A stretch of DNA of 64,000 bases, taken from positions 1 through 64,000 of the forward strand of contig CANMKA010000009.1 in the NCBI GenBank assembly GCA_947498355.1. The letters are read 5' to 3'. Shown piece by piece: positions 43,590 to 51,396 of this stretch. The stretch is from an uncultured Paraglaciecola sp. (GTDB lineage Bacteria > Pseudomonadota > Gammaproteobacteria > Enterobacterales > Alteromonadaceae). The first letter of the stretch is position 1; the number at the start of each line of letters is the position of its first letter. The notes under the pieces are model-generated. The model had not been told where the DNA came from. It did no database searches and saw only the letters and a list, made by a program, of their open reading frames with translations. The translations under genes were made by a program, and so were the position numbers.

Positions 43590-45353
43590 TTAGTTTTTAC
43601 TCTGGGTACCTTCACTCTCTGCTGTTGGTGGCTCAGGCTGTGCAGGTTTTACTGATGTAGCTGCGTCGCTAAGTAGTGGACTGTTACCAGTGACTAAATC
43701 CGCTAAGCCACCATTTTCAGAGTCAACTAAACCCGTTTCTCTCAGTAGCGCATCGACTACTGGCGCATTAGCACGGTAACTCAATGCGGCGTTGGTTATC
43801 TGCTCCGAAAGTGAGCCATTACTTGCTTCACCACCAGAATTTCCACCGCCTGTTGCGACACCTGCGGCACCATAACCTTGCATAATTTTAATGCCATCGA
43901 TGTTTTCTAGCGGTTTAACTGCATTTGCCACGACTTCGGGTAACACTTTCAAAATCGCGAGTGAACGTTGCAGGGCAATTTGCTCATCTTTTAAGACATT
44001 TTCAGCTTCGTACAAGGCTTGTTTACCTTCAGCTTCTACTGCTAACACTTTTTCGTCAGCCTGTGCTTGAAGTATCTTGGCATCGGCATTGGCTTTTGCT
44101 TCGGTTAAAATGGCGGCCGCTGTATTTTCGGCTGCATCGCGTTTAGCTTCGGCTTCTACTGTTATACCCACAGCTTCGCGCTCGGCTTGCTTTTTCGCAT
44201 CGATAACTTCAATTTCTTTTGAACGATTGGCCTGTGCCACTTTACCTGCGGTAATTACCGCCTCTTCTTTTTCGACTTTGTTTTTTTCTGCTTCGGCCGC
44301 TTTAGCGCGGGCTGCAGATTCTTCTTCTGATTTAACCGCAACCGCAATTTGCTTAACTTGTTCAGCAACTTCGACTTCTTGTTGCTGGCGAATTTTAGCC
44401 TGCTCTAAGGCTTGGCGTTTGGCAATTTCTTGGGTTTCGATCTCACGAGATTTTTCAATTTCGGCTATTTCAACTGCTCGGTTTTTAGCAATTTCAGCTT
44501 CTCTTTCTTCCCGCTCTTTTGCTTCGCGTTGCTTAGCGACTTCAGCTTTTTGTTCTTGACGTTTGAACTGTAGAATTTGTTCTTGGGTCAGGCGAGCTTC
44601 TTCTTCATCTCGTTTTATGTCGAGTGATAACTTCTCGGCATCGAGGTTTCTTTGCTCGATTTTAATCCGGTTTTCTTGCTGAATATCATTGGTTTCTTTA
44701 CGCTTTTCTTCAATAATTTTGGCTAACCGCGCGCGACCTTCAGCATCGAACGCATTGTTTTCATTGAAAAATTGCAACTCGGTTTGGTCAAAGCCAGTTA
44801 ACGATACTGACTCTAGCTCTAAGCCGTTTTTCTCTAAATCGTTAGCGACACTTTGTTGCACTTTTTGCACAAAGTCAGCACGTTGCTCATGCATTTCTGT
44901 CATGGTCATTTCGGCGGCCACGGCACGCAATACATCAACAAACTTAGACTCCATTAACTTTTTCACTTCGTCTGAGCGCATGGTTCTTGTACCCAATGTT
45001 TGGGCGGCCATAGAGATCCCCTCAGAGCTTGGGGCAACCCTTAAGTAAAAGTCGGCTTTTACATCGACTCGCATTCTATCTTTGGTAATTAATGCATCTT
45101 TTTGAGTTTTTTCTACCTCAATCCGCAAGGTGTTCATGTTCACGGGTATGGTTTCGTGTACTACTGGCAACACCACCGCGCCGCCGTCTTTAATCACTTT
45201 TTCGCCACCTAAACCGGTCCTAACAAAGGCCGTTTCTTTGGTGGCTCGGGTATACAACTTGGCAAAAATAAGACCGATTACAATCAAGCCAACTAACGCT
45301 GCGCCTATCATAATTAGGGTGAAAATTGTGCCGTCTGAATTTACAATATCCAT
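43590..45353 (-). CDS. yqiK: Flotillin-family inner-membrane protein
   Basis: The protein has 587 residues: one N-terminal membrane helix (about 12-32), a band-7/PHB domain (about 50-220), a long charged coiled coil (about 220-450, Glu/Lys/Arg/Ala-rich) and a Gly-rich C-terminal tail. Flotillins form large membrane-associated cages in fluid microdomains. It is the last gene of yjfI-pspA-yqiJ-yqiK, a set linked to envelope maintenance. The ORF on the opposite strand across the coiled coil is only a shadow. Confidence 0.88.
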   Translation of the reverse strand: MDIVNSDGTIFTLIMIGAALVGLIVIGLIFAKLYTRATKETAFVRTGLGGEKVIKDGGAVVLPVVHETIPVNMNTLRIEVEKTQKDALITKDRMRVDVKADFYLRVAPSSEGISMAAQTLGTRTMRSDEVKKLMESKFVDVLRAVAAEMTMTEMHEQRADFVQKVQQSVANDLEKNGLELESVSLTGFDQTELQFFNENNAFDAEGRARLAKIIEEKRKETNDIQQENRIKIEQRNLDAEKLSLDIKRDEEEARLTQEQILQFKRQEQKAEVAKQREAKEREEREAEIAKNRAVEIAEIEKSREIETQEIAKRQALEQAKIRQQQEVEVAEQVKQIAVAVKSEEESAARAKAAEAEKNKVEKEEAVITAGKVAQANRSKEIEVIDAKKQAEREAVGITVEAEAKRDAAENTAAAILTEAKANADAKILQAQADEKVLAVEAEGKQALYEAENVLKDEQIALQRSLAILKVLPEVVANAVKPLENIDGIKIMQGYGAAGVATGGGNSGGEASNGSLSEQITNAALSYRANAPVVDALLRETGLVDSENGGLADLVTGNSPLLSDAATSVKPAQPEPPTAESEGTQSKN

Positions 45354-45377
45354 AATGAATCCTTTTATATATCTCAG

Positions 45378-46022
45378 TTATTGAAAGCTAGTCACTTGCC
45401 AGCAATGGGGTCCTTTTTGCACAAGTACCACTTTGTGACCTTGTGCAAACTCTTGGTCACTTTCTAACGGTTCAACCATTAGATAATGTTTTTGTTTAAA
45501 CTTATCGGTAAAGCTGGCTTCAGCTGGTGAGCCGACCTTAGCTGTACCTAGGGTAATTTGAGCGACATGACCGGCAAACGTATCTTGGCCGATCGCCGAT
45601 GACTCATTCTTAGGCATAATATGAGCAATACGCTGCCCAACTACTTTGGTTAAGAACAGGCCAAACACTAACGTCATTGGCAGGGCTACAAAGCTAGGCA
45701 GGTAAGATTGCAAGATACTGTGGGTGAGATAGTTAAGTGCGTACCCACTAATCGCAAAACTCACTAAAAATACCACCAGCCATACCATTAACGGCAAACG
45801 GTTTAAACACAGCCAACCGAGTATCTGAGTCAGGCCTGAGCTGCTAACGTCTGCTTCAAAATCGACTTCATAATCTAGTTCTATGGGCGAAATATTGTCG
45901 AGAAGGGCGGCAAAACTCACCCCCAACAATAAGCCTAATCCTTCGACTATCCCTAATACCACTACTATGCCAAAAGCGATGGCATACCAAGTGTTTGCGT
46001 CTGCTAATAGAAAATCCAACAT
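45378..46022 (-). CDS. yqiJ: YqiJ-like membrane protein with C-terminal OB-fold
   Basis: The protein has 214 residues: helices near 8-30, 65-88 and 95-125, then a soluble OB-fold (about 140-214; GQDTFAGHVAQITLG, ...GPHCWQVTSF). This NfeD-related layout is the usual partner of YqiK-type flotillins. I chose the second ATG of ATGATG (46022) because AAGGAGG sits five bases from it. It lies 24 bases upstream of yqiK. Confidence 0.82.
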   Translation of the reverse strand: MLDFLLADANTWYAIAFGIVVVLGIVEGLGLLLGVSFAALLDNISPIELDYEVDFEADVSSSGLTQILGWLCLNRLPLMVWLVVFLVSFAISGYALNYLTHSILQSYLPSFVALPMTLVFGLFLTKVVGQRIAHIMPKNESSAIGQDTFAGHVAQITLGTAKVGSPAEASFTDKFKQKHYLMVEPLESDQEFAQGHKVVLVQKGPHCWQVTSFQ

Positions 46023-46055
46023 CATTACCTCCTTGAATAAGTTACTACCAACTCG

Positions 46056-46751
46056 TTACTTAGTATTTGCCTGCTTTTGCTTAAGGCGGGCCAATACTTT
46101 ATCAGCTTGGGACACTGGGCTTTCGGTAATTCCGGCAGCCGACAACCTGCTGTCTAAATCGTCATCCTTAAGCTGCTGATTAACGTCTAACTGAGCATCG
46201 AGTTCAGCCTGTTTTTGTTTAATTTTGGCTAAACTTTGCTTAGCCGACGATACAGGAGAACCACTGCCATTTTCAGTACCAATCGTATGCAGTGATTCTT
46301 GAGCTTGATGCACAGATTCTGTGGCCTTAACTTGGCTTAACTGATTTTGCATATCAATTAAATCCAGTTCGGCTTTGCTTATCTGTTGGGATAGCTTTTG
46401 TAGATTTTGTTGATGACTGGTGAAGCTAGCTGCCACATGGTTATGCTGCACATCTAGCTCAGCAATTTGCGTAGCAAATTTAAGGGCCGCTGCCTCATCA
46501 CCTCGATTTAAGGCCTCTCCTCCTTGATTTTCGCACTGGCTAATCTGCTGAGCTAGTTGACTAAGCTTGGCTTGAGTTTGGCCACACAAAGCCTGTAATT
46601 TGGCCTTGCTAGCTTTAGCTTGTTCCAGCTCGGCAGTGGCTTTAGCTAACTCTTGCTCAAAGTGGTCTATGGTACCGGTATCGACTAGTGGTTCGCCCAT
46701 TTCCATGGCACCGCTTTTTAATGCACTAAAAATTTTACCAAAAATGTTCAT
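46056..46751 (-). CDS. PspA/IM30 family protein (YjfJ-like)
   Basis: The protein has 231 residues, mainly one long coiled coil (residues about 25-200), beginning with the amphipathic helix MNIFGKIFSALKSGAMEMGEPLVD. PspA/IM30 proteins polymerise on stressed inner membranes. The link to yjfI, yqiJ and yqiK argues for the YjfJ branch rather than the Psp phage-shock system; no pspBC genes are nearby. Confidence 0.83.
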   Translation of the reverse strand: MNIFGKIFSALKSGAMEMGEPLVDTGTIDHFEQELAKATAELEQAKASKAKLQALCGQTQAKLSQLAQQISQCENQGGEALNRGDEAAALKFATQIAELDVQHNHVAASFTSHQQNLQKLSQQISKAELDLIDMQNQLSQVKATESVHQAQESLHTIGTENGSGSPVSSAKQSLAKIKQKQAELDAQLDVNQQLKDDDLDSRLSAAGITESPVSQADKVLARLKQKQANTK

Positions 46752-46785
46752 AAATACGTTTCTCCAGATGAAACCATTGGGCTAA

Positions 46786-47208
46786 TTATCTTTGGTTAAA
46801 TTTGTAGAGTGGCTCTAGGGCGTCAATCACGCTAAAGGTATTACTCACTAGTTCACCAAGCTCTTCGATAATATGCTCAATGGTCGACACACGAGAAAGA
46901 GCACCAAACATAACATACCAGTCTTGACCATTTATTTGCTCAATGGCGACTGTACTCAGGGGCAAAAACTTGTGCGTCGTGAGAAGTTGGTAGTCTATTT
47001 CTTCGGGGCGAGCAAATTCGTTTCTTTCAACTAATGCCGATTGCACAATAATTTGTTTTTCTCCCACAGCCATTACCACAGGTAAGTCGCCATATTGATG
47101 GAAGGTTAGTACAAGAGTATCGGCAACTGAGCGGCTAGTGACTGCATGGTTGCCATAAAAATTACACGCATTTAATTGCTGGTGTATGTCTGAAATGGTC
47201 CAGTTCAT
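46786..47208 (-). CDS. yjfI: DUF2170 family protein (YjfI-like)
   Basis: The protein has about 140 residues from ATG 47208 with AAGGAG four bases upstream; the frame is open to 47235. It resembles E. coli YjfI (DUF2170): MNWTISDIHQQL, LPVVMAVGEKQIIVQS, HKFLPLSTVAIEQINGQDWYVMFGALS. It is soluble, and in comparative studies is tied to PspA-like YjfJ. First gene of the four-gene cluster. Confidence 0.82.
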   Translation of the reverse strand: MNWTISDIHQQLNACNFYGNHAVTSRSVADTLVLTFHQYGDLPVVMAVGEKQIIVQSALVERNEFARPEEIDYQLLTTHKFLPLSTVAIEQINGQDWYVMFGALSRVSTIEHIIEELGELVSNTFSVIDALEPLYKFNQR

Positions 47209-47283
47209 AGCACTCCTTGTCGTTTGACTCATCACTATCTCGCCTCAGTAAACATGCAACAAACTTTATGTTAATGTTTTAAA

Positions 47284-47325
47284 ATATTCAATAAAAATTA
47301 AACATTTTAAATTTTTATTGAATAT
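47284..47325. promoter_or_regulatory. 16-bp inverted repeat between yjfI and the DUF6471 gene
   Basis: Arms ATATTCAATAAAAATT (47284-47299) and the exact complement (47310-47325) with a ten-base AT-rich spacer. It sits in the 183-base divergent promoter region. It could be an operator for both sides. Confidence 0.5.
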
Positions 47326-47391
47326 AATTTATTCCAAGTTATACTTTTCTACCATTCAAGTAAGCACATTTAACGCAGCTAAAGCCACACT

Positions 47392-47721
47392 ATGCCTAAA
47401 AAAGATCAATCAATATCTCAAGCAATGGAGAGCTTGTTAGTAGTGAGTAAGCAAGAATGGAAAGAAACCTTAAAAACATGGTTGCCCGCATTTATTAAAA
47501 GAGCAGGGATAGATCACGAGGAGCTTTCTAAGCAGCTGTGGGAAAAATTCAACGTTAGGCAAAAAACGACTAACCTGCGCTCTAAGTTTAGTCAGGGTAC
47601 GGTTGATGGGCAGTTGCTACTACAGATAATGCTCATTTGCGATCAACAACTTAACCTTAATGAAATTCGTGAATGCTACGAGCGATCTGTAATTAAAATA
47701 AAACAACGAAACGCCGAGTAA
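47392..47721 (+). CDS. DUF6471-domain protein, possible regulator
   Basis: The protein has 109 residues, basic and helical. The central WKETLKTWLPAFIKRAGIDHEELSKQLWEKFNVRQKTTNLRSKFSQG fits DUF6471, which looks like an XRE-type HTH (helix, turn, NLRSKFSQGT recognition helix). Divergent from the yjfI cluster with an inverted repeat between, so it may control it. Function inferred only. Confidence 0.65.
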   Translation: MPKKDQSISQAMESLLVVSKQEWKETLKTWLPAFIKRAGIDHEELSKQLWEKFNVRQKTTNLRSKFSQGTVDGQLLLQIMLICDQQLNLNEIRECYERSVIKIKQRNAE

Positions 47722-47909
47722 GTATACTCCCAAGCCTGTCAATCTTCTTTACATAACATCCTGTTTACACAAGGTAAGCCCATGATTTTTATCGAACATT
47801 TATACTTGGCGTAAATGTTGATAGCGTATTAATTCCTTACTTAAACTCTAGTTTGAATTCGCATAATTCAAACTTTTACTACCAATCAAACACTGGTTAA
47901 GAATTACAG

Positions 47910-48092
47910 ATGTCTTGTTTAACACGTAAATTGCAACAAAAATTGACCCGTTACGTACAGAAAAATAGTCAGAGCTTCTCATCGACGGATCCCGAGTGTA
48001 TTCGAGAAGAGTTGGTGAATAAGGGAGTGTGTCCGTCGGACGTAACCACAGACCAAGTCAAGGTTATATTACATGATGCCGCTCAACATTAA
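47910..48092 (+). CDS. Small hypothetical protein
   Basis: The protein has 60 residues, soluble, with charged helical stretches (TRKLQQKLTRYVQKNSQ and TDQVKVILHDAAQH). It starts at ATG 47910 with a weak ribosome site (AAGAATTACAG). It is convergent with the HD-GYP gene. The composition looks like a real small protein, but I do not recognise a family. Confidence 0.45.
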   Translation: MSCLTRKLQQKLTRYVQKNSQSFSSTDPECIREELVNKGVCPSDVTTDQVKVILHDAAQH

Positions 48093-48122
48093 AGCTGATT
48101 TAAGCCCGCAGGTTAGCGCGAA

Positions 48123-49298
48123 CTAAGGCAAAACAGACTGAGCAAAGTACTTATTAAAGTCTAGCTTATAGTCTTGCGCATTAACTGGCTCGACAATGTC
48201 TACTTGATTACTCGGCGCAGCCAAATCAAGATCTGTAGGGGGCAAGTAATGGTTGCCCCTTAGGGAATAAAACACTTTAACTTTAGGTCGACTCGATTCA
48301 GTGGGATGTAAGGCTAATACCATAGCAATGCGTTCATTACTGAGCTTGACCAAGGTCCCAACCGGATACAAACCTACTGTCTTAACAAACTGCATGACGA
48401 GAGCATGATCATATTTTTCGGGCGAATTTTTAATGAGTATTTGTAATGCTGTTTTAGACGGCATGCCTGCTTTATAACAACGATCAGCTGTGATTGCATC
48501 ATAGGTATCTGCAATTGCAATTAAGCGACCAAATTCGCTAATTTCATCGCCTTTGGCTCCCACAGGATAACCTTGGCCGTCAAGTCGCTCGTGATGCTCG
48601 CCTATGGTCCGAATGATATCTGCTGGTAATCCCACATCCTGTAAAATAGCGGTACCACGTTCAACATGCTCGCGCATTATGTCCATTTCGCTGTCACTCA
48701 GCCGCCCTGGCTTATGTAATATTTCGTCTGGAATACTTATTTTGCCAATGTCGTGTAAAAACCCCGATAACGCTAGATCTTGAATTTTCTCAGGGGTGAG
48801 CCCTAATTGCTTACCAAAATTAATTAACAGAATAGATACGTTCAATGAGTGCTCGAGTAGATATTCGTCTTTTTCTCGGATTTTAGTCATGCACATCAAT
48901 GCATTCGGGTTCCTGTCTATACTGGATACTAGGTTTTGGGTGTACTCTTTAGAAGCAATTAAATCTATGGGAAGTCGCTTCGCAATCTGATTGAATAACT
49001 CTTGTTGCAGGGCTTTGCCTTGCGTATAGAGTTTTGCTGCGTTTTGAATTTCACCCTCAAAATCAACTGCCTGAACAGGCTCTGTGGAAGGCGTTTGCTC
49101 TTGGGCTATTTCAGGCTCAAGAAGTTGCTTGCTTAAGTCGATAACGACCTTCTGAATACCCTGCTTTTTAAGCTCTTGAATGGCTGCCTGTTGAGTAACA
49201 CGGCCTCTACTTTTAATTTGAAGGTCACCACTTTGCTCAGCAATAGAGTCAACGTACATGCCCACTTCTACTTGCTCAATATCTATGATTTTTAGCAT
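48123..49298 (-). CDS. HD-GYP domain cyclic-di-GMP phosphodiesterase
   Basis: The protein has 391 residues from ATG 49298 (AAGGAAAAGCCC upstream; an in-frame ATG at 49316 is less likely). N-terminal DUF3391 (about 5-130, IEQVEVGMYVDSI) followed by an HD-GYP domain (about 140-310): HSLNVSILL, HDIGKISIPDEILHKPG, HVERG, HHERLDGQGYP. All main metal ligands are present, so it should hydrolyse cyclic-di-GMP. No membrane segment or sensor domain. Same direction as the Atl-like gene upstream (33-base gap). Confidence 0.88.
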   Translation of the reverse strand: MLKIIDIEQVEVGMYVDSIAEQSGDLQIKSRGRVTQQAAIQELKKQGIQKVVIDLSKQLLEPEIAQEQTPSTEPVQAVDFEGEIQNAAKLYTQGKALQQELFNQIAKRLPIDLIASKEYTQNLVSSIDRNPNALMCMTKIREKDEYLLEHSLNVSILLINFGKQLGLTPEKIQDLALSGFLHDIGKISIPDEILHKPGRLSDSEMDIMREHVERGTAILQDVGLPADIIRTIGEHHERLDGQGYPVGAKGDEISEFGRLIAIADTYDAITADRCYKAGMPSKTALQILIKNSPEKYDHALVMQFVKTVGLYPVGTLVKLSNERIAMVLALHPTESSRPKVKVFYSLRGNHYLPPTDLDLAAPSNQVDIVEPVNAQDYKLDFNKYFAQSVLP

Positions 49299-49331
49299 GG
49301 GCTTTTCCTTTAACAACCTTGAATTTTTTGA

Positions 49332-49676
49332 TTAGTAAGTCAACTTCCACAACATATCTGCTAAATCTGGTTGCCATTGAAACAACGCCATTTTGACTCG
49401 ATTGTTTAGCACCACAACATCTTCGGTTTGTAACAAACCCGTTTGGATCAATGCAGATTCGGAACCTTTAGGAAACGCTATTTGACCATTCGATCTCAAC
49501 ACACGATGCCAAGCGACCTGAGTATCTTTAGGAACAAAACCCAAAGACTTACCAACCATTCTAGCGCGACCAGGCAAGCCAGCTAAATCGGCAATTTGAC
49601 CATAACTGGCGACTTTACCCCTCGGAATAAGATTAACCGTATGCCAAATTTTTTGGTATTCAGGATGAGAAGCCAT
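49332..49676 (-). CDS. Alkyltransferase-like protein (Atl/MGMT family)
   Basis: The protein has about 114 residues with the MGMT DNA-binding fold (IPRGKVASYGQIADLAGLPGRARMVGKSL). The active-site PCHR motif is AWHR here: Cys is replaced by Trp, as in Atl proteins such as E. coli YbaZ. It therefore binds O6-alkylguanine and flags it for nucleotide-excision repair rather than removing the alkyl group. GTG at 49682 is an alternative start with a better-placed AGAGAG. Confidence 0.85.
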   Translation of the reverse strand: MASHPEYQKIWHTVNLIPRGKVASYGQIADLAGLPGRARMVGKSLGFVPKDTQVAWHRVLRSNGQIAFPKGSESALIQTGLLQTEDVVVLNNRVKMALFQWQPDLADMLWKLTY

Positions 49677-49744
49677 AATCACTACACACTCTCTTTGAAT
49701 TAATAAATAATAGAAGACACTCGCAAAGTTTCCACGCCCTAAAC

Positions 49745-50344
49745 ATGATTAGCCAAGATAAGAGAAAAATCTGTAACCGCTGCCGCTATCCGCAAACAAC
49801 CTGTTTGTGCGAATGGATTAAACCTTTTTCTTCTCCACTCAAATTAGTGGTATTGCAACATCCCAAAGAAGCTAAGCATGCAAAAAATACGGTTAAGCTA
49901 CTGCAACTGAGCATTACTAACATACAGGTGATGGTTGGAGAAATACCAGAAGATTTTAGAACAATTCAACAACAAATTAACCAAAATCCAGAAAGGTTTA
50001 GTTTGTGTTATCCATGCGAACAAAGTACAGCCATAGAACAAGTACGCAAAAACAAGGTGAATGCTGAGCATACTATGATATTTATTGACGCCTCTTGGCG
50101 AAAAGCGTTAAAGATGTGGCACCTCAATCCGTGGCTGCACCCCCTTAAAACCTTCCACTTTGCCACTCCTCCGGCCAACCAATACGCCATACGTAAAACC
50201 TCAGTAAAGAATGGCCTATCGACCTTAGAAGCTGTGGCGTACGTGCTCAGTTGTACCCACTCAATCCAATGCGAAGATTTGATGACTTTGTATTTAAAGA
50301 TGCAATCAGAGCGTTTTAAATACAAGAATGATTTGCTACGGTGA
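49745..50344 (+). CDS. DTW-domain tRNA aminocarboxypropyltransferase
   Basis: The protein has 199 residues. An N-terminal Cys cluster CNRCRYPQTTCLC (about residues 10-22) is followed by the DTW domain with LVVLQHPKEAKHAKNT, IFIDASWRKALKMW (DTW motif as DASW) and RKTSVKNGLSTLEAVAY. E. coli TapT (YfiP) of this family transfers the aminocarboxypropyl group of SAM to U47 of tRNA (acp3U). Divergent from the Atl-like gene. Confidence 0.87.
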   Translation: MISQDKRKICNRCRYPQTTCLCEWIKPFSSPLKLVVLQHPKEAKHAKNTVKLLQLSITNIQVMVGEIPEDFRTIQQQINQNPERFSLCYPCEQSTAIEQVRKNKVNAEHTMIFIDASWRKALKMWHLNPWLHPLKTFHFATPPANQYAIRKTSVKNGLSTLEAVAYVLSCTHSIQCEDLMTLYLKMQSERFKYKNDLLR

Positions 50345-50421
50345 AGCATTAGACTGCTTAATCAGTCTATATTTGGACATTATAAAAATAACGCGTTATC
50401 TATTACCCAAGGAATAAATGT

Positions 50422-51378
50422 ATGTCAAAAACTTCAGGCCGCCCTCTGTTTTCCCGCTTTCCTGGCAATGTAGTAGCTAAACCTCCATGCAGAATGACCA
50501 ATGCCAATATGTATGGTTTTTTTATCAAAGGTAAAACCAACGCTATCCAAACCTACATAGATCAAACCTTAAATAGTGTGCCTGATGATACTGGACAATA
50601 CGAATGTTTATCCCCCTACGTATTGCTGACCTTTACAGATATCCAGAATATTGCATCTTTAGCCCCTGGTTTTGCTGAACAGGGTTCGATGCAAGAAACC
50701 GATATTATTATTTGGCTGCCCGTCGCTAAAATGGTCAAGGGTAAAGTCGACCACATTTATTGGTATCCAGCTTTCATTTGTGTGAACAATATCTATGCGC
50801 TTATTAACGGTATTAATACTTGGGGTTACAACAAATATTTGTGTGACTACACAATGCCTAACATAGGTGAAAATCCAGGTAAGTTTTCAATTTCAGTAGA
50901 CGCGTTTCAACCCTTCACACCGCAAACTAAGATGGCGAAACATTTGTTGATGGAAGTCACTAAAGTCAATGATGGCCCTACAAATAAGGTATCCGAATTT
51001 ATTGAGCTCATAAAAGAAGTCTTTACCCTTTTAAGCGCAGAAAAATCCTTTTTTAATATGGATATTAACGCGTTGAAACAACTACTAAGCGGCTTCAAGC
51101 AACCACAAATGGATCAAATTTTATTTAAACAGTTCCCTGATGGTTCAGGAGAAAAGGCGGTTTACCAAGGGATTATGCACTCCCCTTCAATCATAAAAAA
51201 AATACATAGTGCAGAGATTTATGAACATGAGTATGACGTGACATTGCACCAAGTTGATACCTTTAGGCTAGACGAAGCATTCGGTATCCCTCTCGGTACT
51301 CAAAGAGCTTTGCTGCCTTTCAATGTATTAATGGACTTTGACCAAGAAGCCGCCTTTGCGCTGGCAGAAACCAATTAA
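50422..51378 (+). CDS. Acetoacetate-decarboxylase-like protein
   Basis: The protein has 318 residues, soluble. The middle part (HIYWYPAFICVNNIYALINGINTWGYNKYLCDY, about 111-143) resembles the acetoacetate decarboxylase fold, where a Lys near a W-G motif forms the Schiff base; Lys138 is a candidate, but the neighbouring Lys typical of ADC is missing. The late HSAEIYEHEYDVTLHQVDTF strand pair also fits. The reaction cannot be named. It has a good ribosome site (AAGGAATAA) and lies 18 bases upstream of the flavoprotein gene, so the two form one unit. Confidence 0.6.
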   Translation: MSKTSGRPLFSRFPGNVVAKPPCRMTNANMYGFFIKGKTNAIQTYIDQTLNSVPDDTGQYECLSPYVLLTFTDIQNIASLAPGFAEQGSMQETDIIIWLPVAKMVKGKVDHIYWYPAFICVNNIYALINGINTWGYNKYLCDYTMPNIGENPGKFSISVDAFQPFTPQTKMAKHLLMEVTKVNDGPTNKVSEFIELIKEVFTLLSAEKSFFNMDINALKQLLSGFKQPQMDQILFKQFPDGSGEKAVYQGIMHSPSIIKKIHSAEIYEHEYDVTLHQVDTFRLDEAFGIPLGTQRALLPFNVLMDFDQEAAFALAETN

Positions 51379-51396
51379 GTAGATGAGGACCAATCT

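Noticed and set aside
44077..44559. 160-codon Ser/Ala-rich frame opposite yqiK
   Set aside because: It is the antisense of the Glu/Ala/Lys coiled coil, a known source of long spurious frames.
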